This document shows, piece after piece, positions 22,929 to 31,717 of a DNA stretch of 64,000 nt. The translations under genes and the position numbers were made by a program. The DNA lies in assembly GCA_000824805.1 (NCBI GenBank), contig CCNA01000018.1, positions 1-64,000 on the forward strand. Reading direction: 5' to 3'. Within the stretch, counting starts at the first letter, position 1; each line of letters begins with the position of its first letter. Origin of the DNA: Mesorhizobium sp. SOD10 (GTDB lineage Bacteria; Pseudomonadota; Alphaproteobacteria; Rhizobiales; Rhizobiaceae). The notes beneath the pieces were generated by a model. It ran no database searches and was not told the DNA's origin. It saw only the letters and a list, made by a program, of their open reading frames with translations.

Positions 22929-22963
22929 GCGCCAGCGGATCGCGATTGTCCGCTGGCGCTGTT
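22929..22963 (+). terminator. Hairpin terminator after the XRE gene
   Basis: A perfect 11-base-pair stem (gcgccagcgga at 22929-22939 and tccgctggcgc at 22949-22959) with a nine-base loop is followed by the short run tgttt. The weak U-run makes it a likely, not certain, terminator. The next gene converges from the other strand. Confidence 0.55.
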
Positions 22964-22979
22964 TCGATTCCATCTGAGA

Positions 22980-23234
22980 TCAGGGCTTGCCGGCGCCGTT
23001 GGTGCTGCCGCCGTTGGGGCTGCCCCGGCCGCCATTGCCTTGATGGCCCTGGTGGTCGCGGCCATTGCCGCCGCCCGGGCAGTTCGCGGAACCGACGCTG
23101 CAGCAGCGGCCGCTCCATAGGTCATTGAGGTTGGTCGCGGCGCAGCTTTTGTAGGTCTGGTCCGCCAAGGCCGATCCGGTCAGGGCCGACAGCGCGACGG
23201 CGGCAAGCAAGGTGTTGCGCAGGAAAGAAGTCAT
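22980..23234 (-). CDS. Small secreted Gly/Asn-rich protein
   Basis: I do not recognise this family. The 84-residue product has a clear signal peptide (FLRNTLLAAVALSALTGSALA, cleaved near residue 24). The mature part starts DQTYKSCAATNLNDLWSGRCCS with four cysteines, then a disordered Gly/Asn/His tail with repeats like GGNGRDHQGHQGNGG. It is probably periplasmic or secreted. It stands alone on the minus strand. Confidence 0.65.
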   Translation of the reverse strand: MTSFLRNTLLAAVALSALTGSALADQTYKSCAATNLNDLWSGRCCSVGSANCPGGGNGRDHQGHQGNGGRGSPNGGSTNGAGKP

Positions 23235-23543
23235 TTGCGTTCTCCATGGTTGGGTTTGCCATTCACGGCTGTGTGTCGCCAGCCGAACGGGAATGGTTCA
23301 TGGAGTTGTGCGATTTTTTCGGAAGCCCCTTGCGCTCGTCATCCACGGGCGAAGCGACGCGAAGCGGAGCGTAGACCCGAGGATCCATTCCGTGACCTCG
23401 CGCGAAGGGTAGAAGCGGTGCAGACCAGAGGTCGTCCTGCACCGCGGTAACGCCTATAGGTAACGGAATGGATTCTAGGGTCTTCGCGGCGTCGCTGCGC
23501 TCCTTGCTTCGCCCTAGAATGACGAAACCGAGGTTAGCCCTGC
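23235..23543. repeat. Intergenic region with mosaic repeat copy 3
   Basis: This 309-base gap is mostly the third copy of the dispersed mosaic repeat (23337-23524), here enlarged by the inserted block gaagcgacgcgaagcggagc and by a central imperfect palindrome around gcggtgcag/ctgcaccgc. No gene is supported. Confidence 0.75.
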
Positions 23544-24161
23544 CTACTGCACCGAGCCGACGAGCACCGCCTGGCCGTCGCGGATCGAGACCCAGCGTCC
23601 GGTGTTGTCGATCGCCTGGCGCTTGAGGAAGCGGTAGCCGGTCGCGTCCCAGGCTTTGACCTTGTCGGTCAAATTGTCGAGCACATAGTCGCCCTTGTCG
23701 GTGCGCACCGTCAGCACGGAGTGGCCTTCGCCGTCCGGCTTGCGCACGACGGTGATCAAAAGGTCGGCCAGCGACATGCCCATGCGATAGAGCTCGCGGC
23801 GCTTCTCCAGCACATAGTCTTCGCAATCGCCATAGCCGTCGTCCGGATAGGCCCAGACTTCGTCCTTGCCATAGTGATCGAGGTCGCTCATCGGCTTGAC
23901 GGCGGCGTTGACCTTGGAGGTCACGTTGATCAGCCGGCGCCACAGACCATCCGTCATCCTGGCCGGCTCGAGATCGACCGGACGGATGTTGCATTCGTTC
24001 GGATGCGATTTGCAGAAATCATAGTGGCCGATCGGCTGCGACGTTAGGCCGCCCGTGATCATCGCGCCCGCCGCCCAGGCCGGCACCGCCCAATGCGCAG
24101 AGATCGCCAGTCCCGCGGCTGCAAACAAACGCAGAATCCGCGTCATCGCTGAGGAAGTCAT
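23544..24161 (-). CDS. Transglutaminase-like cysteine peptidase (BTLCP)
   Basis: A 205-residue exported protein with a signal peptide (residues 1-30, ending WAVPAWA). The catalytic Cys lies in YGDCEDYVLEKR, the His in GHSVLTVRT, and the Asp in YVLDNLTDKV, matching the bacterial transglutaminase-like cysteine proteinase family (DUF920), related to LapG. LapG-type enzymes cleave adhesins under c-di-GMP control, but no LapD partner is seen here, so the substrate is unknown. An internal ATG at residue 6 is an alternative start. Confidence 0.88.
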   Translation of the reverse strand: MTSSAMTRILRLFAAAGLAISAHWAVPAWAAGAMITGGLTSQPIGHYDFCKSHPNECNIRPVDLEPARMTDGLWRRLINVTSKVNAAVKPMSDLDHYGKDEVWAYPDDGYGDCEDYVLEKRRELYRMGMSLADLLITVVRKPDGEGHSVLTVRTDKGDYVLDNLTDKVKAWDATGYRFLKRQAIDNTGRWVSIRDGQAVLVGSVQ

Positions 24162-24348
24162 TGCCCCCGCCCTGTTCTTTATTAACGAAACGTTAAGGGG
24201 GATTTACAGTCCGTGTCAATTAGAGACGGCGGTCCGTTTGACGGCATGGTTACCTGGACGATCCAGTAGCGGCACTTTCGCAACAGAGGCATGGACGCAA
24301 CACTGCCGGCCGCCGGGTGGCGGCAGGGCTGATGCTGGGCGCCTGCAA

Positions 24349-25626
24349 TCAGCTTTTTGACGAACGGACCAGCTTCGGCTTTGTCGCCACCCGGTGCTGG
24401 CGGCCATAGCTGGAAATGAAATCGACGATGCGCGGCACGATTTCCGAGCGGAAACGCGAGCCGTTGAAAACGCCGTAATGGCCGACGGCCGGCTGCACGT
24501 AATGCGCTTTTTTGTCTGCCGGGATGTTGACGCAAAGGTCATGCGCGGCCTGGGTTTGGCCTAGGCCGGAAATGTCGTCGTTCTCGCCCTCGACGGTCAG
24601 CAGCGCGACGTTGCGGATCGCCTTCGGATCGACCGGCTCGCCACGATGCGTCATCTCGCCCTTCGGTAGCGCGTGGCGCACGAACACGGTGTCGACCGTC
24701 TGCAGGTAGAACTCCGCCGTCAGGTCCATCACAGCCAGATATTCGTCGTAGAAGTCGCGGTGCTTCTCGGCGCTGTCGCCGTCATGCTTCACAAGGTGCA
24801 TGAAGAAGTCCTTGTGGGCGATGATGTGGCGGTCGAGATTCATGCTCATGAAGCCCGAAAGCTGCAGGAAGCCCGGATAGACCTCGCGGCCGAAACCCGG
24901 CACCGGCCACGGCGCCTGCATGATGACATTGTCGCGGAACCAGTCGATGCCCTTTTCCTCGGCCAGAAGATTGACCGCGGTCGGGTTGCGGCGGGTGTCG
25001 ACCGGGCCGCCCATCAGCGTCATGGTCGAGGGCACGAAGGGATCGCCGCGCTTCTCCATCAGCGCCACCGCCGCCAGCACCGGCACCGAAGGCTGGCACA
25101 CGGCCATCACATGCGTGTCGGGGCCGAGCGCGTGGAACATCTCGATGACGTAATCGATATAATCGTCGAGATCGAAGCTGCCTTGCGAGACCGGCACCAT
25201 GCGGGCGTCGACCCAGTCGGTGATGTGCACGTCGGCATAAGGCAGCATGGCCTCGACAGTGCCGCGCAGCAGCGTCGCGTAATGGCCCGACATCGGCGCC
25301 ACGATCAAAAGCTTCGGGTCGGGCTTGCGGCCGGCGGGCAGCGCGCGCTCGAAACGGATGAGGTTGCAGAAGGGCTTCGACCAGACCGTCTTTTCCGTGA
25401 CGGCGACGTTTTTCCAGTCGACCACGGTCTTGTCCAGGCCGAATTGCGGCTTGCCGTAGCGGCGGGTGCTCCGCTCGAACAGCTCGGCGGTCGCCGCCAC
25501 CGAGCGGCCGAACGGGGTGTGGCAAATCGGATTGAGCGGGTTGGAGTAGAACAGCCGCACCGCGTCGGCATAGAGGCGGGCCGGCTGCAGCGCCGCATGG
25601 TTCATTTCGTAGAGCTGGTAGAACAT
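24349..25626 (-). CDS. phaZ: Intracellular polyhydroxyalkanoate depolymerase
   Basis: PhaZ mobilises stored polyhydroxybutyrate granules. The 425-residue protein has an alpha/beta-hydrolase core with the lipase-like box AVCQPSVPV, in which Cys takes the place of Ser as in the type II intracellular depolymerases of Ralstonia and rhizobia. Also visible are the N-terminal MFYQLYEMNHAALQPARL segment and VEGENDDISGLGQ with a catalytic Asp, and the C-terminal VGHYGVFNGSRF with the His. Carbon-storage use fits a rhizobial lifestyle. Confidence 0.92.
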   Translation of the reverse strand: MFYQLYEMNHAALQPARLYADAVRLFYSNPLNPICHTPFGRSVAATAELFERSTRRYGKPQFGLDKTVVDWKNVAVTEKTVWSKPFCNLIRFERALPAGRKPDPKLLIVAPMSGHYATLLRGTVEAMLPYADVHITDWVDARMVPVSQGSFDLDDYIDYVIEMFHALGPDTHVMAVCQPSVPVLAAVALMEKRGDPFVPSTMTLMGGPVDTRRNPTAVNLLAEEKGIDWFRDNVIMQAPWPVPGFGREVYPGFLQLSGFMSMNLDRHIIAHKDFFMHLVKHDGDSAEKHRDFYDEYLAVMDLTAEFYLQTVDTVFVRHALPKGEMTHRGEPVDPKAIRNVALLTVEGENDDISGLGQTQAAHDLCVNIPADKKAHYVQPAVGHYGVFNGSRFRSEIVPRIVDFISSYGRQHRVATKPKLVRSSKS

Positions 25627-25908
25627 CGCGAACCCCGCTGCCGTCCGACGACCAAAGGGACGACGAACAGCGCCGAGCCTTGCATGTGTCGCGGCGAGGT
25701 TAACAAGATCTTGTTGCGATGCAATACGTCATTTTGTCTGACGAATGCATCTTTGGTCTAAGCTGTTGAAAGTCGGCCGTTGAAGCCGGAGCCGGCTCAA
25801 TGTGCGCTGCAGAAATGTGAAGGATATGTGTCCGGCCCCTCATGCCGGACATCGGCCACGATCCTTAACATCAAGAGCGGTTGGATCATGGCCCTGTGAA
25901 CAGATGGC

Positions 25909-26271
25909 TTAAACACGCGCCATGCAGACGGCGGTGTGGCCCGAACCGATGAAACCCAGTTGACTGGCGGCGCCGCGGGAGAGATCCAGCATGCGTCCCC
26001 TCACGAATGGACCGCGATCGTTGATGCGAACGATGACGCTGCGGCCGTTGTTTTTGTTGGTGACCCTGAGCTTGGTGCCGAAGGGCAGGGAGCGATGGGC
26101 GGCTGTCAGTGCCGAGGGGTTCATGCGTTCCCCTGAGGCGGTTCTGGAATGCAGCGCATACCAGGAAGCGCGGCCGCATTGCGCGGCGGCGGAGGAGGCG
26201 GACGACGCGCCAGCCGTCAGGCCAGCCGCGATCGTCACCGCGACAAGCGCGGCGCGGTTGGTTTTCTTCAT
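25909..26271 (-). CDS. RlpA-like double-psi beta-barrel protein
   Basis: A 120-residue exported protein with a signal peptide (residues 1-30) and a single RlpA-like double-psi beta-barrel: [40 protein letters not shown] and the ND RGPF motif ([20 protein letters not shown]). It lacks the lipoprotein cysteine and SPOR domain of classical RlpA, so it is probably a small periplasmic lytic transglycosylase or peptidoglycan-binding protein. Confidence 0.88.
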   Translation of the reverse strand: MKKTNRAALVAVTIAAGLTAGASSASSAAAQCGRASWYALHSRTASGERMNPSALTAAHRSLPFGTKLRVTNKNNGRSVIVRINDRGPFVRGRMLDLSRGAASQLGFIGSGHTAVCMARV

Positions 26272-26580
26272 CTTTTGGGGGTGGCTCCGTTGATCGAATA
26301 GCCCCGCCTAAGTGCCGAATGAGGCGGGAAATGCGGCAACCTTCTGGCGGTTCCATGGCGGCGGCACACGTTTGGAGTCGCCGCGAAACAGTTTGTCATG
26401 ATATTTCTGAAGGCGGAGCGGCGTATTCTTGATGAATATCGGACCGGAATCCGGCACGTTCCGGGCAAGATCGGTCCTCAAGATTTTGCAGTAAAGAGGA
26501 ACCGAACTATTTCGATTCCTCGCCGTCTTTGTTGCGTCTCTGTCGCGGTCCAGGATCGACTTTTGGAGAGGGTCCAACCG
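26272..26580. other. Intergenic region, no gene seen
   Basis: This 309-base gap is divergent between the RlpA-like gene and a small membrane-protein gene. Possible frames extend into it but lack a family or ribosome binding site. It is locally less GC-rich around 26395-26530 and should hold promoters for both sides. Confidence 0.4.
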
Positions 26581-26766
26581 ATGCGATTGATCAGGTTTGT
26601 GCTGGCGCTGATTGTGCTGGCCGTCGGTGCGCTGTGGTCGCTGCAAGGCCTCGGTCTCGTCAAGGGCAGCTTCATGACCGGCCAGACGCAATGGCTCTAT
26701 GTCGGCCTCCTCACCATGCTGGTCGGCGTGGCCGGGCTGCGCTGGGCGAACCGCTCGCGCATCTGA
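26581..26766 (+). CDS. Small two-helix membrane protein
   Basis: A 61-residue hydrophobic protein with two predicted membrane helices (LIRFVLALIVLAVGALWSL and WLYVGLLTMLVGVAGLRW). The ATG at 26581 follows a strong Shine-Dalgarno sequence (GGAGAGGG) by about eight bases; longer in-frame starts upstream add non-conserved residues. I recognise it only as a hypothetical membrane protein. Confidence 0.65.
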   Translation: MRLIRFVLALIVLAVGALWSLQGLGLVKGSFMTGQTQWLYVGLLTMLVGVAGLRWANRSRI

Positions 26767-26929
26767 TCTGCTGGCAGGCGTCCCTTCCGTTATTATCTCG
26801 TTCTGTTTCGCGTCGCTCCGCCCCAGAATGCCGACCGCGTGGATGCGACCCAGCGAACGAAAATCTGCCTGTCACGCCACCCTGGCAAATCCATGCTTCA
26901 CATCGCAGGCGAATTGGAAGGAGGGTTTC

Positions 26930-26998
26930 GTGCCTGGCTCGGTTAGTATAGTAATCTTGTCAACATTGGGAGTGAGAGAACGATGCGCGACCTTCTGA
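26930..26998 (+). CDS. Putative 22-residue leader ORF
   Basis: A GTG preceded by a very strong Shine-Dalgarno sequence (GGAAGGAGGG, 26916-26925) opens a 22-codon frame ending at 26998. It overlaps the next tiny ORF. It may be a leader peptide, or the Shine-Dalgarno match may be accidental. No family is known. Confidence 0.25.
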   Translation: MPGSVSIVILSTLGVRERCATF

Positions 26999-27063
26999 AG
27001 ACCGTTTCGGCGATCGTTCGTGGCTTGCGGCCGAGGCCGACCGCGGCGCCCGCTCCGTGCTGA
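26983..27063 (+). CDS. Putative 26-residue small ORF upstream of the FAD protein
   Basis: An ATG at 26983 preceded by GGGAGTGAGAG opens a 26-residue basic peptide (MRDLLKTVSAIVRGLRPRP...) that stops 27 bases before the FAD-protein start. A short amphipathic N-terminus followed by Arg/Pro suggests a leader peptide or an unannotated small protein. There is no homology evidence. Confidence 0.35.
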   Translation: MRDLLKTVSAIVRGLRPRPTAAPAPC

Positions 27064-27090
27064 TCGCTCCGTCAGTTTCGGCTAGCAGTC

Positions 27091-28431
27091 ATGGTTGGAC
27101 GCGCCAATTCCATCATCATTGTCGGCGGCGGCGCCAGCGGTGTCGTGCTCGCTGCGCATCTGCTCAAATCGCCCAATCCGGACCTGCGCGTCACGCTGAT
27201 CGAGAAGCGGCCGCATTTCGGCCAGGGCATGGCCTATTCGACGCTGCTTTCGGCGCATGTGCTCAACGTCAACGCTTCCGGCATGAGCGCTTACGCCGAC
27301 GACCCGACGCATTTCGCGCGCTGGGTGTTGGAGCGCGGGCTCGCCAAGCCGGACCAGGGGCCGTTCTATGCGCCGCGCAGCCTCTATGCCCGCTATCTGC
27401 AGGACGTGCTCGAGGGTCTCCAGGAACGCGAACGCGAGACCGGGCGTCTCAGGCTGATCCGCGAGGAGAGCCTGTCGATCTCGCCGACCCCGTCGGGTGT
27501 CGAGGTCGCGCTCGCCAACGGCACCAGCGTCGTGGCGCATCTCGCCGTCTTGGCCACCGGCCATGACGAGCAACCCGGCGCCTTCCAAGGCCATGCGATC
27601 CGCATGGGAACGGAGGCCGATACCGCGCTCGATCCGCAGGCCGCCGTCCTGCTGCTCGGCACTGGCCTGAGCATGGTCGACGCCTTCCTGTCGCTGGAAC
27701 AGCGCGGCCATCTGGGCGCCATCGTCGCGGTGTCGCGACGCGGCCTGCTGCCGTCGCCGCATCGCAAGGGCAATCCGATCAAGCTCGATATCGCCGATAT
27801 CCCGCTCGGCACCCAGCTTTCCTATTTCGTCGCCTGGTTCCGCAACCTGATCCGCGAGAACCAGAAGGCCGGCGGCGACTGGCGCGACGTCGTCGACGGC
27901 TTGAGGCCCTTCAACCAGAAAATCTGGCAGAACTGGCCGGCCTCTGCCAAACGCCGCTTCGTCGAGCACACTAAGGCCTGGTGGGACATCCACCGCCACC
28001 GGATGGCGCCGGAAGTCTACGCGCGCGTCACCGAAGCCGTGCGCTCGGGCCGCATCCGCCTCGTCGCCGGCAGGGTCGTGAATGTCGAGGCGAACGGCGG
28101 CTTCGCCGTGAAAATCCAGCCGCGCGGCACGCAGGATATCGAGACCCTGGAGGTCGCCCGGCTCTATGATTGCATGGGCATCGCCCGCGACGTTTCGAGG
28201 ACGTCGAACGGCGTCGTGCGCTCGCTGATCGAGCGCGGCCTGGCGCGGCCCGATCCGCTGCGCCTCGGTCTCGATGTCACCGCGAAATGCGAGCTGATCG
28301 CGGCCGACGGCACGGTCTCGTCGAAGCTGCTCGCCGTCGGCCCGCTGACGCGCGGCACCTTCTTCGAGATCGATGCCATTCCCGATATTCGTGTGCAATG
28401 CGCCAAGCTGAGTAAGCTGCTGCTGGGGTGA
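27091..28431 (+). CDS. FAD/NAD(P)-binding protein (COG4529 type)
   Basis: A 446-residue flavoprotein of the COG4529 group. The FAD-binding Rossmann motif SIIIVGGGASGVVLAAHLL starts at residue 7, followed by VTLIEKRPHFGQGMAYST, a second nucleotide-binding segment VLLLGTGLSMVDAFLSL near residue 190, and a C-terminal substrate domain. Such proteins resemble hydroxylating or uptake-linked oxidoreductases, but their reactions are not established. It appears to be a single gene flanked by repeat elements. Confidence 0.85.
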   Translation: MVGRANSIIIVGGGASGVVLAAHLLKSPNPDLRVTLIEKRPHFGQGMAYSTLLSAHVLNVNASGMSAYADDPTHFARWVLERGLAKPDQGPFYAPRSLYARYLQDVLEGLQERERETGRLRLIREESLSISPTPSGVEVALANGTSVVAHLAVLATGHDEQPGAFQGHAIRMGTEADTALDPQAAVLLLGTGLSMVDAFLSLEQRGHLGAIVAVSRRGLLPSPHRKGNPIKLDIADIPLGTQLSYFVAWFRNLIRENQKAGGDWRDVVDGLRPFNQKIWQNWPASAKRRFVEHTKAWWDIHRHRMAPEVYARVTEAVRSGRIRLVAGRVVNVEANGGFAVKIQPRGTQDIETLEVARLYDCMGIARDVSRTSNGVVRSLIERGLARPDPLRLGLDVTAKCELIAADGTVSSKLLAVGPLTRGTFFEIDAIPDIRVQCAKLSKLLLG

Positions 28432-28448
28432 GGCTCGCTGCAATCGGT

Positions 28449-28504
28449 CGTCATTCTAGGGTCTGCGCGCGTCGCTTCGCTCCTTGCTCCGCCCTAGAAT
28501 GACG
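28449..28504. repeat. Dispersed mosaic repeat, half copy 4
   Basis: This is the right half only of the mosaic repeat: cgtcattctagggtctgcgc through gccctagaatgacg, a near-perfect palindrome that would fold as a hairpin just after the FAD-protein stop and may act as its terminator. Confidence 0.75.
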
Positions 28505-28836
28505 AAGGATGGATCGCAGCTTCACGCGCAAGAACCCTCTCTATCGTCTTTGACGATATCCCAGCGGTTGGCACCGCCATGCCCAGAAAGGGGGAGATGG
28601 CCGGCAGGCCAGAGGGGGCTGCCTCGCGCCGGCTTCAACAATGAGAGGCTGCGAAGCAACCCACCTAGAATTCCATTCCGCCACTCGCCGCGGGATTGGC
28701 ACGATCTATCTTCTTTCCTGATGAAAAGGGCTGGAAAAGACAGGGCGCGCGATCCGCGAAACCGGAATGGAATCCCGCGGCCTATCGCGCGAGATTGCCG
28801 ACATCCGCCTCGAACTGCTTCGATGGAGCACTCAAG
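28505..28836. other. Region upstream of the cystathionine beta-synthase gene
   Basis: This 330-base stretch includes a fragment of a second repeat family at 28588-28619 (ggggagatggccggcaggcc), also present at 31600-31631. Open frames run through it in phase with the downstream gene, but their residues do not look conserved, so I treat it as leader or promoter DNA. Confidence 0.4.
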
Positions 28837-30273
28837 ATGAGCGAGCAGACAAAAGCGGCGCCGCAGCGCGCGCACACCAACCTGTCGAGACTTCGCCCGC
28901 CTTACGCTTCGGTGCTCGACCTGATTGGCCAGACGCCGGTGGTCGAGCTGACCAAATTCGACACCGGCAAATGCCGCTTGTTCATCAAGCTCGAGAGCCA
29001 GAATCCCGGCGGCTCGATCAAGGACCGCATCGCGCTGTCGATGATCGCGGCCGCCGAGAAGGCGGGCAAGCTGAAGCGCGGCGGCACGATCGTCGAGGCC
29101 ACCGCCGGCAACACCGGCCTCGGCCTCGCTCAGGTCGGCATCCCGAAAGGCTACCGCATCATTCTCGTCGTGCCCGACAAGATGTCGCGCGAAAAAATCC
29201 AGCATCTGCGCGCTTTGGGCGCCGAAGTGCGCATGACCCGCTCCGATGTCGGCAAGGGCCATCCCGAATATTACCAGGACATGGCCGAGAAGATCGCCGC
29301 CGAATTGCCCGGCGCCTTCTATGCCAACCAGTTCGCCAACCCGGCCAATCCGCTGGCGCATGAGACGACGACCGGCCCGGAAATCTTCTCGCAGCTCGAA
29401 GGCGACGTCGACGCGGTGGTGGTCGGCGTCGGCTCGGGCGGCACGCTCACCGGCCTCGGCCGCTATTTCGCGAAACATTCGCCGAAGACCGAGATGGTGC
29501 TTGCCGATCCGGTCGGCTCAGTGCTGGCGCCGCTGATCAAGACCGGCAAGATGGAAGAGGCCGGCAGCTGGACTGTCGAAGGCATCGGCGAGGATTTCGT
29601 GCCGCCCAATGCCGATCTCTCGCTGGTGAAAAAGGCCTATTCGATCCCGGACAAGCAAAGCATGCTGGCGGTGCGCGACCTCTTGTCCAGAGAAGGCATA
29701 CTGGCCGGCTCGTCCTCGGGCACGCTTCTGTCGGCGGCACTTCGCTATTGCCGCGAGCAGACGGTGCCGAAGCGCGTCGTCACCTTCGTCTGCGACAGCG
29801 GCAACAAATATCTGTCGAAAGTCTTCGACGATATCTGGCTGGCCGAGCAGGGCCTTGCCGACCAGGAACAGCATGGCGATCTGCGCGACCTCGTCATGCG
29901 CTCGCCGCGCACCGGCGACATCGTGACCGTCGGCCCGGAGGAAACCCTGCTCAACGCCTATGGCCGCATGCGCCGTTCCGATGTCTCGCAACTGCCGGTG
30001 CTGGACGAGGGCAAACTGGTCGGCATCGTCGACGAAAGCGACATCCTGGCCAAGGTCGACGGCCCGTATGACGGCCGCTGGGACCGTTTCAACGCGCCGG
30101 TGCGCACCGCCATGACGTCGAACCTGCACACGCTGCAGGCCAACCAGACGCTCGACGCGCTGCTGCCGGTCTTCGACCGCAACGAGGTCGCCATCGTCTT
30201 CGATGGCGACGAGTTCATCGGCCTGATAACCCGTATCGACCTGATCAACCATCTGAGGCGCCGCGCAAAATGA
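28837..30273 (+). CDS. Cystathionine beta-synthase
   Basis: A PLP enzyme that condenses serine (or O-acetylserine) with homocysteine to give cystathionine. The 478-residue protein has the PLP lysine in GGSIKDRIALS (K62), TAGNTGLGLA, and the phosphate loop GVGSGGTLTGLG, then two tandem CBS domains (about residues 350-402 and 420-472) that usually bind adenosyl ligands. The N-terminal haem domain of animal enzymes is absent. The ATG at 28837 follows a GGAG. The adjacent gene overlaps by four bases and encodes cystathionine gamma-lyase, so the two form a reverse transsulfuration unit. Confidence 0.93.
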   Translation: MSEQTKAAPQRAHTNLSRLRPPYASVLDLIGQTPVVELTKFDTGKCRLFIKLESQNPGGSIKDRIALSMIAAAEKAGKLKRGGTIVEATAGNTGLGLAQVGIPKGYRIILVVPDKMSREKIQHLRALGAEVRMTRSDVGKGHPEYYQDMAEKIAAELPGAFYANQFANPANPLAHETTTGPEIFSQLEGDVDAVVVGVGSGGTLTGLGRYFAKHSPKTEMVLADPVGSVLAPLIKTGKMEEAGSWTVEGIGEDFVPPNADLSLVKKAYSIPDKQSMLAVRDLLSREGILAGSSSGTLLSAALRYCREQTVPKRVVTFVCDSGNKYLSKVFDDIWLAEQGLADQEQHGDLRDLVMRSPRTGDIVTVGPEETLLNAYGRMRRSDVSQLPVLDEGKLVGIVDESDILAKVDGPYDGRWDRFNAPVRTAMTSNLHTLQANQTLDALLPVFDRNEVAIVFDGDEFIGLITRIDLINHLRRRAK

Positions 30274-31439
30274 GTTCGAACGGCAAGAACCGCCTGGCCT
30301 TTTCCACCCGTGCCATCCATGGCGGCCAGAGCCACGACCCGCTGACCGGTGCGGTGATGGTGCCGATCTATGCCACCTCCACCTATGGCCAGCAGTCGCC
30401 GGGCGTGCACAAGGGTTTTGAATATGCCCGCAGCCAGAACCCGACGCGCTTCGCCTTCGAGCGTGCGGTCGCCGACCTGGAAAGCGGCTCGGCCGCCTTC
30501 GCCTTCGCCTCCGGCCTGGCGGCGATCGGCACGGTGCTCGAGCTTCTCGATTCCGGCGCCCATATCGTCGCCACCGACGATATCTATGGCGGCTCGTTCC
30601 GCTTGATGGAGCGAGTGCGCAAGCGCTCGGCCGGCCTTGAGGTGAGCTTTGCCGATTTCACCGATCTCGCCGCGGTCGAGGCGGCGATCCGCCCGGAAAC
30701 AAAACTGCTTTGGGTCGAGACGCCGACCAATCCGCTCCTGCGCATCGTCGATCTCGAAGCGGTCGCCGCACTGGCCAGGCGCAAGGGGCTGCTCACCGTC
30801 GCCGACAACACCTTTTGCAGCCCTTATCTCCAGCGCCCGCTGGAGCTCGGCATCGACATCGTCGTGCATTCGACGACGAAATATCTCAACGGCCATTCCG
30901 ACATGGTCGGCGGCGTAGCGGTTGTCGGCGACAACAAGGATCTTGGCGACCGGCTGAAATTCCTGCAGAACGCCATCGGCGCCATCTCCGGCCCGTTCGA
31001 CAGTTTTCTCGCCCTGCGCGGCATCAAGACCCTGGCGCTCAGGATGGAGCGTCACTCGGCCAACGGCCTGAAGATCGCGCAGTGGCTGGAGACGCGAAAA
31101 GATATCCGCCGGGTCATCTATCCCGGCCTCGCCAGCCACCCGCAGCATTCCGTCGCCGTTCAGCAGATGCACGCCTTCGGCGGCATGATCTCGGTCGACC
31201 TCGACCGCGACCTGGCGGGGACTAAACGCTTCCTCGAACGCACCCAGCTCTTCACGCTGGCCGAAAGCCTGGGCGGCGTCGAAAGCCTGATCGAGCATCC
31301 CGCGCTGATGACCCACGGCTCCATTCCGGCGGAAAAGCGCGGCGCGATCGGGATTTCGGATTCACTGGTGCGGCTGTCGTGCGGGATCGAGGATGGGGAT
31401 GACCTGATCGCGGATCTGGAACAGGCGCTGGGGCTCTAG
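30270..31439 (+). CDS. Cystathionine gamma-lyase family PLP enzyme
   Basis: A 389-residue Cys/Met-metabolism PLP enzyme. It has TRAIHGGQSHDPLTGAV at the N-terminus, YGGSFRLMERV, DNTFCSPYLQRPLELGIDIVVHSTTKYLNGHSD with the PLP lysine, and SLGGVESLIEHPALMTH. Sequence alone does not fully separate gamma-lyase from gamma-synthase or beta-lyase, but its translational coupling (ATGA) to cystathionine beta-synthase argues for cleavage of cystathionine to cysteine, 2-oxobutyrate and ammonia. Confidence 0.9.
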   Translation: MSSNGKNRLAFSTRAIHGGQSHDPLTGAVMVPIYATSTYGQQSPGVHKGFEYARSQNPTRFAFERAVADLESGSAAFAFASGLAAIGTVLELLDSGAHIVATDDIYGGSFRLMERVRKRSAGLEVSFADFTDLAAVEAAIRPETKLLWVETPTNPLLRIVDLEAVAALARRKGLLTVADNTFCSPYLQRPLELGIDIVVHSTTKYLNGHSDMVGGVAVVGDNKDLGDRLKFLQNAIGAISGPFDSFLALRGIKTLALRMERHSANGLKIAQWLETRKDIRRVIYPGLASHPQHSVAVQQMHAFGGMISVDLDRDLAGTKRFLERTQLFTLAESLGGVESLIEHPALMTHGSIPAEKRGAIGISDSLVRLSCGIEDGDDLIADLEQALGL

Positions 31440-31470
31440 CGCCGCCAATCACCGCGCGTCGCGTTCCTTC

Positions 31471-31631
31471 GCGCCCCCCTCTGTCCTGCCGGACATCTCC
31501 CCCACGAGGGGGGAGATTGGCAGTTCCAGTGTCCCGCTCATCTCTGCGAATGTTGGCGATTGGGGAAAGCCGGCGTGACATCTGATCTCCCCCCAAGTGG
31601 GAGAGATGGCCGGCAGGCCAGAGGGGGGCGC
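31471..31631. repeat. Inverted-repeat element downstream of the transsulfuration genes
   Basis: Outer arms gcgcccccctctg (31471-31483) and cagaggggggcgc (31619-31631) are perfectly inverted. Inside are mirrored blocks ctgccggacatctcccccac and gagagatggccggcag. The right-hand block recurs at 28588-28619. It is a dispersed non-coding palindromic unit. Confidence 0.75.
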
Positions 31632-31717
31632 TGTCCCGCCGACATCTCTGCGTGTGTGCCATTGCACACCGCGATCCACATTCTAAACTGCCCCAACTTG
31701 CGATCTCGGGAGGCGCC

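Noticed and set aside
27082..28443. 453-codon minus-strand frame over the FAD protein
   Set aside because: Antisense shadow with Asp/Arg/Gly/Gln bias typical of high-GC genes read backwards.
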